Assembly (NCBI GenBank): GCA_943704495.1
Contig: CALSCR010002634.1
Location: 1 to 24,148, forward strand
Reading direction: 5' to 3'
DNA length: 24,148 nucleotides
Origin: Pigoraptor chileana
Taxonomy: Eukaryota; Opisthokonta; Filasterea
This document shows positions 10,014 through 21,100 of this stretch, in pieces. Under the pieces are notes generated by a model that had not been told where the DNA came from, ran no database searches, and worked only from the letters and a program-made list of their open reading frames with translations. Both the position numbers and the translations under genes were made by a program. How positions within the stretch are numbered: position 1 is the first letter of the stretch; each line of letters opens with the position of its first letter.

Positions 10014-10036
10014 TTTGGCGCGCTTTTTGCGCAAAA
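10014..10036. promoter_or_regulatory. E2F-type site TTTGGCGC and adjacent palindrome TTTTGCGCAAAA
   Basis: TTTGGCGC (10014-10021) is an exact match to the E2F/DP consensus TTTSGCGC. The 12-bp perfect palindrome TTTTGCGCAAAA follows at 10025-10036. They lie about 300 bp upstream of RAD21. RAD21 is expressed for S phase in many eukaryotes, so cell-cycle control is a reasonable inference. Short motifs occur by chance, so confidence is moderate. Confidence 0.4.
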
Positions 10037-10058
10037 GCCACGAAAATAAATTCAAATC

Positions 10059-10082
10059 CTATAGTGCTTCGATAGTGAGTGC
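10059..10082 (+). promoter_or_regulatory. Tandem ATAGTG motif, copy B
   Basis: CTATAGTGCTTCGATAGTGA, followed by GTGC, has ATAGTG at 10061 and 10072, again 11 bp apart. It agrees at 20 of 24 positions with the block upstream of RRP7 and has the same orientation relative to the - strand gene on its left. No factor identified. Confidence 0.35.
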
Positions 10083-10670
10083 ACGTTGCAAAATAAAATG
10101 CGATCCGATGGCCTGGGGCAGTGATCGCAAATGCCGTCATTAGTGCGTGTCTATCTAGCGAGATCTCGGGAAGCGCATGGCCATGGAACAGTAATTTTGA
10201 GTTTTCGATAAAATTATGTATGGAAATGAGTATGAAAAAGTGGCTTAATTATGACAAGCCCATTTCCACGAATAAATTGGAATTTCAGCTGGAATCTGAC
10301 CATTTTGTGGACTCGTTTTCAGTTTAAATCTCCGTGACGGATCCCCCCATCCAACAGCTGAGTGGACGCGCACATCCTCTTTTCACACACAACTCACTCT
10401 TTGCCATCCTTTACGCAATCGGATCAGATTCCGCTCTCACTTGTGTGTTGCAACCTCTGCATCTCCCAGAACCTCCTTTCCACACCCTTTGCACTGGCGT
10501 TACACGTCTATTGAGGGCCTTCTTTCGCCAATACTGTCTCAGATCACTGGATTGACATCTTGCTCGAATCAAGAGTACCACCGGATTTTCATTTTTTAGC
10601 GGAGGAAATTCGAACCGAAGGGTTTCTTTGATCGAACGTCATACATAACCAGAAAGGAATAGTAGAAAGA

Positions 10671-13600
10671 ATGGCTGAAGTTGAGGCTGTTGTTAACGGC
10701 GATCATGCCGTGGCCAAGAAGAAGGTCAAGGTCGTCGCCCCCGACGAAAAGCTGTTTAAGCAGCAGACGGAGGAGCTGACGGCAAAGATTGATGCCATCT
10801 ATGAGAAGCTGGTCAGTACAGAAGGATGATTTTTGCCGTGGGAAATTTCTCCCTTGTTGTACTTTTGGGATCATACGTCACTTTTTGTTGTGTTTGTTGT
10901 GTTGATTATCTGGTCGCTGCTTACGTACCCTTGCTCCAAATCTCGCGCGGGGTGGATTATGTTGCACCGGTGGCTGAATTTCTTGCACACCAATTTTATG
11001 TTGCTGTACAAATGCGAAAAAACAACACAAAACGACACCACGCAAACTGTATTGTGTAGAACGCCATGTCCATCAAGAAGGAGAAGGATGCGGATGGCAA
11101 GCCGATCCCTCAGCCCAAGTCGCCGTACCAGGAGAAGCGTGACGAGCTGATGAAGAAGCTCCAGACTGCTCGTGCTGCACGAGAGGCCGTCTTTGCCAAG
11201 AAGCAGGCAGTGGATGAGCAGCTCAAGGGTCAGAACGACAAGGTCAAGAAGCGGGTAGGTCACCGAAAGTTGTGCTCTTGTGCGCATTTGGGTTCATTTG
11301 TGTGCGTATGGGTGTGTGTTTGTGTTTACGTGTATGTGTATATGTATGGTATGTGTACGTATGGTGTGTACGTGTGCGCGGGATGTGTGCTGTCAATCGA
11401 AAACGTCGACTATGCGTTTGTAGGAGTGACGATTACGAATGTGCTTGGTAATAGCATCGTAGTTATTCGTAGAAAAATGCGACTGATTCGTCGGTCGGCT
11501 CCATTCCATCGCTCTCACTCTCTCTTGTGGAGTCCATGGGCATAGCTGACGTGCCCTACGTCTTTCTGTTTTGCTGGTTATTTATTATGGATAGATGGAC
11601 GAGGCCAACAAGCTCCGTGCTGATCTTCGCTACCGTACCTCCGAGGAGGCGGATGAGGCAATCAAGTGAGCAAGATGACCTCATTTGTGTTCTGCCCCGG
11701 ACAACATAACACGAGAGTTGTGTCGACACATGTCCATATATGCATCTCATTGACCGCATTTTGCTATTTTGCAGGCGCCTCGAGGCTGAGCTCAAGATGC
11801 AGAACTTCACCCTTACGGAGGAGAAGCGGATCGTGTCGGAGATTTCGGCGCTCAAGAAGTCCAAGAAGCAGCTCCAGTGAGTATTGTACCTAAATCGTTA
11901 TTTCGATTGCTTTTTCTGAACCACGGATATCTTCTTTTGCTTTTGCGCCAAGCTGATATATTGCTGCACCTGATTACAGGGAATACGATGCTGCCAAGAA
12001 TGCAATCGAGACCGAGAGGAACGACTCGAACAAACTGCGCGAGACACAGACGGTGGGTTTGCGTGGACAGGCATTCCGTCATATTTACCCGTTGCAACTG
12101 ATTGCGGATGTACCCATTGGGTAAAGTGCTGCAATTGGTTTATTATTCTCATGAAATGCGCGCACGTTAGATCTGCTCTGCTCTGTCATTGACGGTGATG
12201 TTGACGTTGGATAATTGCAGACTCTCTTCAAGGAGCTGAACAAGTGCCGTGACGAGGAGACGGAGGTCAAGAAGCAGCTTGATACGATCAAGGCAGCTCA
12301 GGAGAAGGAGCACGGCAGCAAAGAGGAGCGCCAGGCAAACTGGGCTAACCTCACAAAGGGTGCGTGTGCGTTTGCGTGTGCGTTTACCGCGTTTGCGTGT
12401 GCGTTTACCGCGTTTGCGTGTGCGTTTACCGCGTTCGCTTGTGCGTGAATGCTCCCCTAATTCTCAACACTTGAACTTCACTGCCAAATAGCGTGCGTTG
12501 AGTGGACAATTCTCGCTTCATTACGTACTCTTGCATGCATGTGCTATATAGCCATCGTTCCCGTCTATGTCCTTCTGATTGGAATTTTGTTACTCTTTAT
12601 ATGCAATAACTCAGAACTCGATGTTCTGAAGGCCAAGCGGAACGAGGTGTGGACCAAGTTCACCAAGGAGCGCCAAGAGTACTTTTTGGCCACGAAGGAA
12701 GAACGTGACCGCCAGCGGGCGAAGGCGCAGGAGGAGCGCAAGAAGCGCCAGGAGGAGATCACCAAACAGCGTGAGCAGCGCCGGAAGGAGCAGTGAGTAT
12801 ATTTCAGTCTTTTTGGAGTTTCTGTCTCGGTTGGTTGTGGCAGTTCATGGGGCATAAGTACATGTGACATGTGACACTGATGAGTCCCACAGTTTTTGCG
12901 GCGGGAGTCGGTGTTTGCTGCTGATATTCGTTTTGTTGTTGTTGTTGTTGTTGTTATTGTTATTGTTGGTCTTGTTATTGTTGTAAATCGCCCGACGGGG
13001 CTTCGCCTGCATCAAGCGCACCTCTTTGGCGTGATACCACCTCTGACACCACCCCAACCACCTGCCTGCAGGGAGGAATACGAGGCGTCGATTGATCCCC
13101 ATGAGGACGATAAGATCAAGTGCACCAACCTCGCGGGATACCTCGAGGCCCTCCTCCCCCACCAGCATGCCGCTGCCGCCGAGGCACCAAAGGCACAGGA
13201 GCCCGCGCGTCTCTCGGAGAACAATCCCAAGAACAAGATGGACAATGTCGTCGTCCTTAAGCGCAAGGTTGGTTCTCCGTCACTTGACATGTTGCTGATG
13301 AAATTACCATTGCACGTCGATTTCGTTTTTGTGCGATTCATTCTGTTCATACGTGCCTGCTCACACTCTCTTTTACGTGTTATTTGCTGTATCTCGGCTG
13401 TTTTAGACTGAGGAGGATGAGCTCTCTGAGATGTTTTCTGCCTTCGGCAAGGGCAAGAAGGCCAAGAAGGGCGCTGCTCCCGCCAAGGAAACTGCCGCAC
13501 CCGTCGCAGCTGCGCCCAGCACCAAGGTAATGACGCACTGCGATGTAGTCATGGAGATTGTATTGGTCAGATTGCCTCTTCTATCTTATTGCTTCGTTCG

Positions 13601-14301
13601 CGTATATTTTGAGGAAGGCAGAGTGAACGTTTCCAGTTTTACATGACATATCTCACTTACAAATCCATTGGAACAAAAATATTCAAATACTGCAGGCGCT
13701 TAAGCATGCGCTTTCCATCATTGAGGACTTTGTCGCCGTCGGCGTCGCTGCTCCCATGAACGCTGCGGAGATCCCCGCGACGCTCGAGGCACTCAAGACG
13801 CGCAAGGAGCACTTTGAGGGGCTCACTCGCCAGCACCGCGAGAAGGCGAAGGAGCGCGTGGCCAAGCGCAAGGCCGAGGAGGAGGCCGCCGCCGCCGCCG
13901 CTTCTGCCGAGCCCGCGACCGAGGCTGAGGCTGAGGCTGAGGCTGCTGTCCCTGCGGAGGGTGCGTTGGAGCCCGCGTGTGCGTTTGGTTGCTGTGCTGT
14001 CGTTGTCAATCCCCTCTGTGTTGTCTTTGTCCCAACATTGGATCTGTCTGATGATTTCGCAGAAGCTGATACATCACGTGCCGGGTCCCCCTCCCCCCAA
14101 AACTACTGATTTTTGTGCGTAGAAGAGGAAGCCATTTCCGAGGTCGCTGCCCCGGAGGATGCACCTGTCCCCGAGGCACCCGAGGATGACGCCGAGGAGG
14201 AGGCTGCTGCCCCGGAGGAGGCCGCTGCCCCAGAGGAGTCTGCTGCCCCGGAGGAGTCTGCTGCCCCGGAGGAGGCTGCCCCCGAGAGCAATGACGCGTA
14301 A
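10671..14301 (+). CDS. BFR1: BFR1-family coiled-coil mRNP/polysome protein, eleven exons
   Basis: Spliced CDS: 10671-10811, 11060-11254, 11595-11665, 11775-11876, 11980-12052, 12221-12359, 12615-12792, 13072-13267, 13407-13526, 13696-13960 and 14123-14301, 552 aa. All ten introns are GT-AG and phase-consistent. Almost the whole protein is charged coiled coil. The core RTSEEADEAIKRLEAELK, then FTLTEEKRIVSEISALKKSK, matches the BFR1 pattern (pairing motif, then LxEEKxxxxEIxxLKK), which is shared with plant proton-pump interactors. Yeast Bfr1 binds mRNPs and polysomes at the ER and was found as a suppressor of brefeldin A sensitivity. A highly charged helix (QRAKAQEERKKRQEEITKQR) is followed by a lysine-rich linker. 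A helical Ala/Glu segment (APMNAAEIPATLEALKTRKE) leads to a low-complexity C-terminus of PEEAA and PEESA repeats ending ESNDA. Intron 6 carries a 21-bp minisatellite. The family call rests mainly on the central motif; the orthology to yeast BFR1 is likely but distant. Confidence 0.8.
12371..12445 (+). repeat. 21-bp minisatellite in BFR1-like intron 6
   Basis: Three perfect tandem copies of a 21-base unit (12371-12391, 12392-12412 and 12413-12433) are followed by a decayed fourth copy. The unit begins TTTGCGTGTGCG and ends TTTACCGCG. The array starts 11 nt after the 5' splice site (donor at 12360). The unit length is a multiple of three and contains no stop in the exon's frame, so the upstream reading frame stays open to 12445. 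Confidence 0.9.
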
Positions 14302-14839
14302 AATGGAAGCGACCTGCCGTCGGTAGCGTGGGCTCGGAAACATGTAACAGAGCTGTCAGCATTTTGTCGCTATTTTGGGCTGATTTGTTTTGTCTGTTTC
14401 TCTCCAGTTGCTGATTGGTCCTCCGTTTTTGTGGGTTAAGTGAACGGTCGTGCTCCTCGTGGTGGATTTGTGTGGGCATCACATACCCCTGTGTATTTTT
14501 TGCACGTGGATTTTGTGTGTGTCTGGACGCTCTGCTTCGTTGCGTGCGAATGTGCGGAAAGCGGCGAATTTGAACGGCGCGTTTCGAGGGGGAAGTTTGG
14601 GAGCACTGTTGCCACTGTGCCGTTACTCGCTTTGATAGTGACGTGCCCACGCGCCGGTGTTCCTGAGTCCTCATTTGCGTAATGTGAGCGTGTGTTGCTT
14701 GATTATAAAAAAGTAAAACAAAACAATACGCGCTTGAAAGCATCAGTACTCCTCTTTCCTTTCCAAACTTCATCTGACATGAACAAAAAACAACGACATT
14801 GACACGCCAAAAACAGTTGCTCTCAGATTCAAAAATAAA
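14302..14839. other. 3' flank of the BFR1-like gene and tRNA-Phe
   Basis: Convergent space between the BFR1-like stop codon and the tRNA 3' end. The + strand is T/G-rich up to about 14680, consistent with a + strand 3' UTR, then turns A-rich (14705-14735). Open frames at 14440-14682 and on the opposite strand have no support. No further gene is seen. Confidence 0.5.
14831..14839 (-). terminator. RNA polymerase III termination signal of tRNA-Phe
   Basis: On the - strand the tRNA is followed immediately by TTTATTTTT. The T5 run (14831-14835) is a normal Pol III stop. Confidence 0.7.
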
Positions 14840-14864
14840 TGCCACGAGCCGGGATCGAACCAGC

Positions 14865-14912
<48 letters not shown>
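14840..14912 (-). tRNA. tRNA-Phe (anticodon GAA)
   Basis: Reads 5' GCCGCGA acceptor, TA, D arm GCTCAGTTGGGAGAGC, anticodon arm TCAGA-CTGAAGA-TCTGA, variable AGGTC, T arm GCTGG-TTCGATC-CCGGC, acceptor TCGTGGC, discriminator A. All stems pair; two G-T/T-G pairs occur. Anticodon GAA is at 14877-14879 on the - strand. Box A (TAGCTCAGTTGG) and box B (GGTTCGATCCC) are intact, there is no intron, and CCA is not encoded, as expected for a eukaryotic nuclear tRNA. Confidence 0.97.
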
Positions 14913-15212
14913 ATGTACGATCAAGGTTGAATATGGATTTATGTACTGATTTGTGATCATTCCCAATGTGAAAATGCTTTTCGCATCCGAATCAGCCAAT
15001 CAGAGTGCTTGATTTCGGTCGTCATCACATTCAATTATCCATTCTTGATAGTCAGTTTCATTTTCCATCCGTAAGTAATAATATGTATGGCAATGTGGGC
15101 ACCCAATTTGGAGTTGTAGTCGAAATTAGCCCCCGCACATGTTCCAAATCGCCCAATTATGGACGTCCCTAACGAACCAATCGCCCGTCTGCGGCCGGAC
15201 GCCACGTGCGAC

Positions 15213-15232
15213 AGAGAGAGAGAGAGAGAGAG
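15213..15232. repeat. (AG)10 run in the HSP70 promoter
   Basis: Ten AG units about 150 bp upstream of the TATA box. In insects GAGA tracts open HSP70 promoter chromatin; whether this applies here is unknown, and a simple microsatellite is equally likely. Confidence 0.5.
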
Positions 15233-15364
15233 GGGGAGTGAGCGAGAGGGAAACGCACACACACACACAGTTTCTCTATTGCAAACGCCATACTGCACGC
15301 ACGCCATGCGCACACTCTCTGCACACAGCGGCACACAGCACGCGGGCGCGCACCGCTGCGCAAG

Positions 15365-15371
15365 TATAAAA
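15365..15371 (+). promoter_or_regulatory. TATA box of HSP70
   Basis: TATAAAA, 86 bp upstream of the HSP70 ATG. A start site about 25-30 bp downstream would leave a 5' UTR of about 50-60 nt. It is the clearest TATA box in the window, fitting the usual TATA dependence of HSP70 genes. Confidence 0.65.
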
Positions 15372-15450
15372 TGCACCACTCTCCTTCACATCAGTGATCT
15401 TTGTGACTCTCGACAACGGACACAATTTTGACAATATACCAATACAGAAA

Positions 15451-17560
15451 ATGACGCAGACGGAGGAGTACTCTGGAGCCATCGGCATCGATCTCGGCAC
15501 GACCTACTCGTGCGTCGGTGTCTGGGAGAATGACCGCGTCGAGATCATCGCCAACGACCAGGTTTGTTGACCCTTGTCACATGTCTCGCTGATCAGCGTT
15601 TCAACATGTGTTGTCACTTGTCTGCAATTGCAACATCTCAGTTTGACTGACAGCCGTTTTCCAATGATGCCTTCACACACTTCAGGGCAACCGCACTACG
15701 CCCTCGTATGTTGCCTTTTCGGACTCTGAGCGTCTGATCGGAGATCCCGCTAAGAACCAGGCTGCCATGAATCCCGAGAACACGGTATTCGATGCCAAGC
15801 GTCTCATTGGTCGCCGCATCAACGAGACCTCGGTGCAGCGTGAGTATCTATGAAGATCACGGCGTCGTAGGAGTATCATCCCGTGTCTCAGTGCATACAT
15901 CGAGTGCTGACATTCATTCCACATGCGATCTTGTTATTGCCCAACAGATGACATGAAGATGTGGCCTTTCAAGGTCGTCGAGAAGGACGGCGGCAAGCCG
16001 TTCATCCGCGTCAACTACAAGGGCGAGGAGAAGGACTGCACACCCGAGGAGATCTCGTCGATGGTCCTCACCAAGATGAAGGAGACGGCGGAGGCCTACC
16101 TCGGCAAGACGGTCAAGAAGGCCGTCGTCACTGTCCCCGCCTACTTCAACGACTCGCAGCGCCAGGCCACCAAGGATGCCGGAGCCATCGCCGGACTCGA
16201 GGTTCTCCGCATCATCAACGAGCCCACGGCCGCCGCACTCGCGTACGGTCTTGACATTTCGGACAAGAAGGAGCGCACTGTCCTCATCTTCGATCTCGGT
16301 GGTGGCACTTTCGACGTGTCCCTCCTGACGATTGCCGAGGGCATGTTCACTGTCAAGGCCACGGCCGGAGACACCCATCTTGGAGGCGAGGACTTCGACA
16401 ACCGCCTCCTCAACTACCTCAAGGAGGAGTTCAAGAAGAAGAACGGCGGCAAGGACATTTCGGACAGCGCACGTGCCGCCCGCCGTCTTCGCAGCGCCTG
16501 CGAGCGTGCCAAGCGCACCCTCTCGACGATGACCAAGGCTGACGTCGAGGTCGAGGCCCTGTACGACGGCATTGACTTCAACGCCGTTGTCACTCGCGCT
16601 AAGTTTGAGGAGCTCTGCTCTGACCTTTTCCTGAACTGCATCAACCCCGTCGACAAGGTGCTCAAGGATGCCAAGGTCAAGAAGACCGAGGTTGACGACA
16701 TTGTGCTCGTCGGCGGATCCACGCGCATTCCCAAGGTCCAGGCCCTCCTCCGCGACTTCTTCGGCGGCAAGGAGCTGAACAAGTCGATCAACCCCGACGA
16801 GGCCGTCGCCTACGGTGCCGCCGTCCAGGCCGCCATTCTCACTGGCACGCGCAGCAAGCGCACGGAGAACGTCCTCCTCCTCGACGTCGTGCCCCTCTCG
16901 CTCGGCATTGAAATGCAGGGTGGCATCATGTCGGTCGTGGTTCCCCGCAACACGACGATCCCCTGCGTCAAGACGAGCATCTTCACGACGACGGAGAACA
17001 ACCAGACTCAGGTCGAGTTCCCCGTGTACGAGGGTGAGCGTCCCATGACCCGCGACAACAACCTCCTTGGCCAGTTTGAGCTGACCGGAATCCTCGCGGC
17101 GCCCAAGGGCACTGCTCAGCTCGAGGTTACGTTCAACATCTCCGCCGACGGCATCATGGCTGTCAAGGCACAGGACCTTGCCACGAAGCGCACGAACCAG
17201 ATCACCATCAAGAACGACGGCGCCCGCCTCAGCTCGTACGACATTGAGCGCATGGTTGAGGATGCCAAGAAGTTCAAGGAGGACGACGAGGCTGTTCGCT
17301 CGTCGATTGCCGCCAAGGAGGAGCTCACGAGCTACATTTCCCAGATCCAGGACACGATCCTCAGCGACGTGAACATCACGAACAAGCTCAAGAAGGCCTT
17401 TGACCTCGGCGAGATTGAGAACGCACTCATGGAGGCGATGGACTGGGTCGACAGCAACGCCGGCACTGCCAAGAAGGAGGATATTCTGCTCCAGAAGCGC
17501 TCGATCGAGAAGCGCATTGCTCCCCTCACCAAGTACCTCTACCAGCACCAGTCGCGGTAA
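15451..17560 (+). CDS. HSP70: Cytosolic-type HSP70 lacking the GGMP/EEVD tail, three exons
   Basis: An ATP-driven chaperone. Spliced CDS: 15451-15561, 15686-15839 and 15948-17560, 625 aa; introns of phase 0 and 1. The three HSP70 signatures are intact: IDLGTTYS (13-20), [14 protein letters not shown] (202-215) and [13 protein letters not shown] (341-353). No signal or organelle leader precedes [11 protein letters not shown], so the protein is cytosolic/nuclear. The ATPase domain is very close to animal HSC70 ([18 protein letters not shown]). The substrate domain has an SSB-like spot ([15 protein letters not shown] where HSC70 has IETAGGVM). The lid ends [14 protein letters not shown] at the point where HSC70 continues IITKLYQSAGGMP and finally EEVD. 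The tail that binds TPR co-chaperones is absent, and no spliced-on exon for it was seen in the 3' flank. GC-rich third positions indicate strong expression. Ribosome-associated SSB-like function is an alternative; I favour a divergent HSC70 paralogue. Confidence 0.95.
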
Positions 17561-18174
17561 ACGCCACGCGAGGATCGCACTGTCGTGTGTGTCCTTGAGT
17601 GTGTGTGTTTGAGTGCTTTCCTCTAGTCCACCCGCCGCCCCTTATATCATCGCGTGCTGCTGCTGCGTTGCCTTTTATGCCTCTGTTTTTTTCTAGCTTT
17701 TTTTCTTCTTTTTTTGTGTTTTGTGTTGAGACACTACGCGCCGTTGTGTGCCTGGATTTGTACTTGTACCCACACGATCCCTCTGGGAGGGCGCTGGGGA
17801 AACAGTGAATTCAAAACAATGGTGGGAGCCTTGCGCTTAAGTGGCTGCAACCTCCGAAAAACAAGATTGATTGCCTCTGTTGTGTACTTTCGTCAAAGTA
17901 GTGAGTCACCTTGAAGTGGGGAGTGCTGCAGAGTGCTGTAGATGTAGAAATCAATTAGGTACGCTCTTTGTGCAGCTGAGACTGCGGATGTACAAAGGGA
18001 TGCTTGTGCAGTGAAGTTGTGCCCTCGCCAATGCAGCACTTCTCTGCCGCAACACGATCATATCCCGCAACACGATATGTGAGGCACAAAAGCTTGATGG
18101 GTATCAAAGTGTATTGCCATGAACAACCCTTTTCAAGTGCGATACAAACACACACACACGCACACAAACACACT
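17561..18174. other. Convergent intergenic region HSP70 / AATF
   Basis: Between two stop codons. The + strand is T/G-rich to about 17740 (HSP70 3' UTR) and A/C-rich with CA runs at 18146-18173 (AATF 3' UTR, - strand). No in-frame GGMP or EEVD coding was found after the HSP70 stop. No gene recognised. Confidence 0.5.
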
Positions 18175-21100
18175 TCAGCGTGCAGACGGCGCTTCTGCGA
18201 GGCGTCCAAAGAGAGACGCAAATAGCTCTGTCCGCGCCATCTCATTCTCGACGACGCCCTCAACAGGCACCATAAAGTTGATGATCTTGGGGTGGGCATC
18301 GTAGCTGCAGGCAAAAGTGCGAAGACAGAGTGTCAGCAGTGATCGAGGAAATCAATATCAGACAGGGAGGACGTATGCCGCACACCACAACGATATATTA
18401 ATCAAAGGACCGAGAGATATAAAACGCAGTGTTGTGATGCCACTGCATTTATTGCGACACAGTAACTCACCGCAGTTTCCTCCCCTTGCTTGCCTTTGTA
18501 TCGACCTTTCGCTTTGTCTTTACGCGCAGTCGCTGAATCTCAAGCCATTGGCGTCCCATTGATGCCGGGTCATCTGCAAAGACAAAGACAATAGCACACG
18601 CACCACAATTGCCGTCACACAAAATTCAGCACGCAAAACAAGCACACAATCCCCAAATGGCGAAGGGGTAGGCGCGCACACGCAAACAACACATGTGCAC
18701 AATATTTGGAAAATACGGATGCAAATCAATCGGACGCACACACACGAACAACGGAGAGGTCAAAGGACACACGGCAATAACGAGGCAGACAGACAGGGTC
18801 ACGCAGGCCCACACGCCCCACCTGGATCCATGCCCGTCGCCTTGCGCTCGATCAGTTCCCGGAGCAGCGCGTGGTAAAAGTCGGCGTCATCAAACGTTTC
18901 CTCGTCGTATTCTTCATTTTCAGTCGCACTGCGCTTGCGTGCAACCGCACCGCCAGACAAAATGTCCTCGTCAAATAATCTCACGCCACCGTCACTCTCG
19001 CTCGGGGCATTCGAAACTGCTGCCGGGGCGGGCTGTGATTGGTTAAGCGATGCGAGAGTGTGGATGAAAGGGATAGGCGGAATTGCGGGACAGTAAGTCA
19101 GGATGCCCTCTCGTGCCCACCACGCACACACACCTCACATACACATACACACACGCACACGCATACTCACACGCACATAGTATACCTACACGCACGCACA
19201 CACACACACAGCCCCCCACAAACCTTGCCAAGCACGCGGAAGGGCGTGCGCTTCAATTGCGTTTTGCGGATGAGTCTATCCTTTGCAAGAAGCGCCTGAT
19301 TGACTTGCTCGAGAATACCCTGCAAGGCGCACGAGTACATGTCGTCACTGTGATGTCAGCGAGACCCTTGCACACAAATAACTAGTAACAAGGAGATTGA
19401 ATTATACCGCCTCAAAACCGAGGTACGAACCGACAATATCAGCACAGAGCTGTAGTATATTCCCGCATCAGTGCAAACACGCAAACGCACATATGGAAGT
19501 ATGGAAGTATGTATGTGCACCACGTATATACGCACGCATCGTATACACACTAACACACGCAAGAGAATGAAGAGAGACCATCATGAAGCCCTCACCTGGT
19601 TGATGGCCTTGAACTTCTTTCCGTGCAAAGCAGAGCCACCGTCCACGATGCGCGTCTTGTTGCTCCACTTGGTGATAGTCTGATCGCGGTAAGGAAGGAG
19701 ACTAAAACACACACAAGACAAGACACAAAACACAAGACGCAACAGACAAGACACAAGTCACAACACGCAGAGATACACGACCAACACACCGCAGATTAAT
19801 ATAAAAGTGTGCAATGATGGCAATATTCAAATGAACTGCCGACAGTCTCTGAAACGCACAACCGACGACCACGGCTTCAGCAGGTGTAAGCCAATACACG
19901 CGTCACTATGAGGCCGTGTGGCAAAGTGCACATATTGCACAGAACGAAACACGAAACACCAAACAAACAAAGCAAGCGAAGCGTCATCGATCCACAACGA
20001 CCCAGCCACCCACACACACCCACCCCTTGTCTGTGGCGCTCATGTACTCCCAGATAGAGCCGACGTCGTCGTCCTCGCGTGGGCGTTTCCGTGACTTCAC
20101 AACGGACGCCGTTTCGGGATTTTGTGCCAACAGACCCTAAAATACAAAAGCAATGCACATTAGTAATGCGGTAATGTGGTTGCTCGGAAAAGATCTTGTG
20201 TGTTCCTGTGACGGAATGCGTTGCACACACATGGATTGACCATATAGGTATCATGCATGCACACACACCCACATACACACGCACCTCTTGCAGCTGCAAC
20301 AGCGACGAAAGCACCCTGCGCAGCCCACTGGTGCATTCGCCATACAGGGCCTCTGTTCGCGCATCGGAGCGGGCAAATGCACGCCGGTCACTGCCCTGTG
20401 GCAGCCGATTTGCGAGAGTCACGGGACCCTGGAACCGAATTCGCGTCTCCAAAAGTGCATCAAACACCTCAATCTGCGTCTTCGAGTGGCGTCCCTTCTC
20501 GGCATCGTCTTCTTCCTCAGCCGCGAGTGTGCGAATGCCTCCTTTGCTGCTCTCCTCAAGCGCGATCCGCTTGTACTCGTCGATCAACGCCTGCTCGCCT
20601 GCAACGGCCAAACCAGACTCATCCCCTCCTTCATCGTCGTCGTCGCTTCCATCACTATCCTCCCCTTCTACAAGATCGGACGCACCGCTCTCGCCGCTGT
20701 CGAAGGAGCCTTGCTGGTCCTCCGAATCTGAATCTCCTTCACCATCAAGGTCAATGTCATCGCCGCTCGCGGCGTCACTGCTATCATCATCAGACATGCC
20801 GCGACCACTTCTTCGGGAAGCAATCGCGCCCTTCTTGGTCACTGCGGGCGATTTTTTTGCGGCGCTTGCAACAGCCTTTTTCCCGCGTGCGCGAATCGGT
20901 TCCTCCTCTTCCTCGTCGTCGTCCTCGTCGTCGTCGTTGAAATCAACAGAACCGTCATCAGACGAGGACATTTGTGCAATCCCCTCCATGTCATCGCCAT
21001 CTGAATCCATTTCAAACTCCTTTCTGCTGAGGCGCTTTCCGCGGTACTTCGGGTCGTCGTCATCCTCATCCACGCGCGCTTGTCCCCGCAGAATACTCTT

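Larger units (their letters stand above)
9719..10670. other. Head-to-head intergenic region RAD21 / BFR1-like gene
   Basis: About 950 bp between divergent start codons, presumably a bidirectional promoter. It contains an E2F-type TTTGGCGC, a TTTTGCGCAAAA palindrome and a tandem ATAGTG motif. Several short open frames (for example 9862-10143 and 10121-10327) lack family similarity or biased codons and are not called. The 150 bases before the BFR1-like ATG are A-rich on + and probably its 5' UTR. Confidence 0.6.
14913..15450. other. HSP70 upstream region
   Basis: Between the tRNA-Phe 5' end and the HSP70 ATG. CCAAT boxes occur at about 14996-15000 (AGCCAATCAG) and 15174-15178 (AACCAATCG). An E-box CACGTG lies at 15203-15208. 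A (AG)10 run lies at 15213-15232, with a short CA run at about 15257-15269, and a TATA box 86 bp before the ATG. I looked for arrays of alternating GAA/TTC heat-shock elements and saw no convincing three-unit element. Confidence 0.5.

Noticed and set aside
12877-12884. CTGATGAG in BFR1-like intron 7, resembling the hammerhead ribozyme core
   Set aside because: The matching GAAA element and three pairing stems are absent nearby, so the core is a chance match.
14950-15370. Heat-shock elements upstream of HSP70
   Set aside because: Isolated TTC and GAA triplets occur but I found no run of three or more alternating units with 5-bp period.
15914-17548. A 544-codon open frame antisense to HSP70
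   Set aside because: It mirrors exon 3 of HSP70 exactly and is rich in Leu, Val, Glu and Asp as expected from reading its biased codons backwards. Long antisense open frames over HSP70 genes are a known artefact. It has no splice context of its own.
19320-19595. Possible box C/D snoRNA in AATF intron 3 (ATGATGG near the donor, CTGA near the acceptor)
   Set aside because: The boxes are over 250 nt apart, the C box has a mismatch, and no terminal stem or guide is visible.
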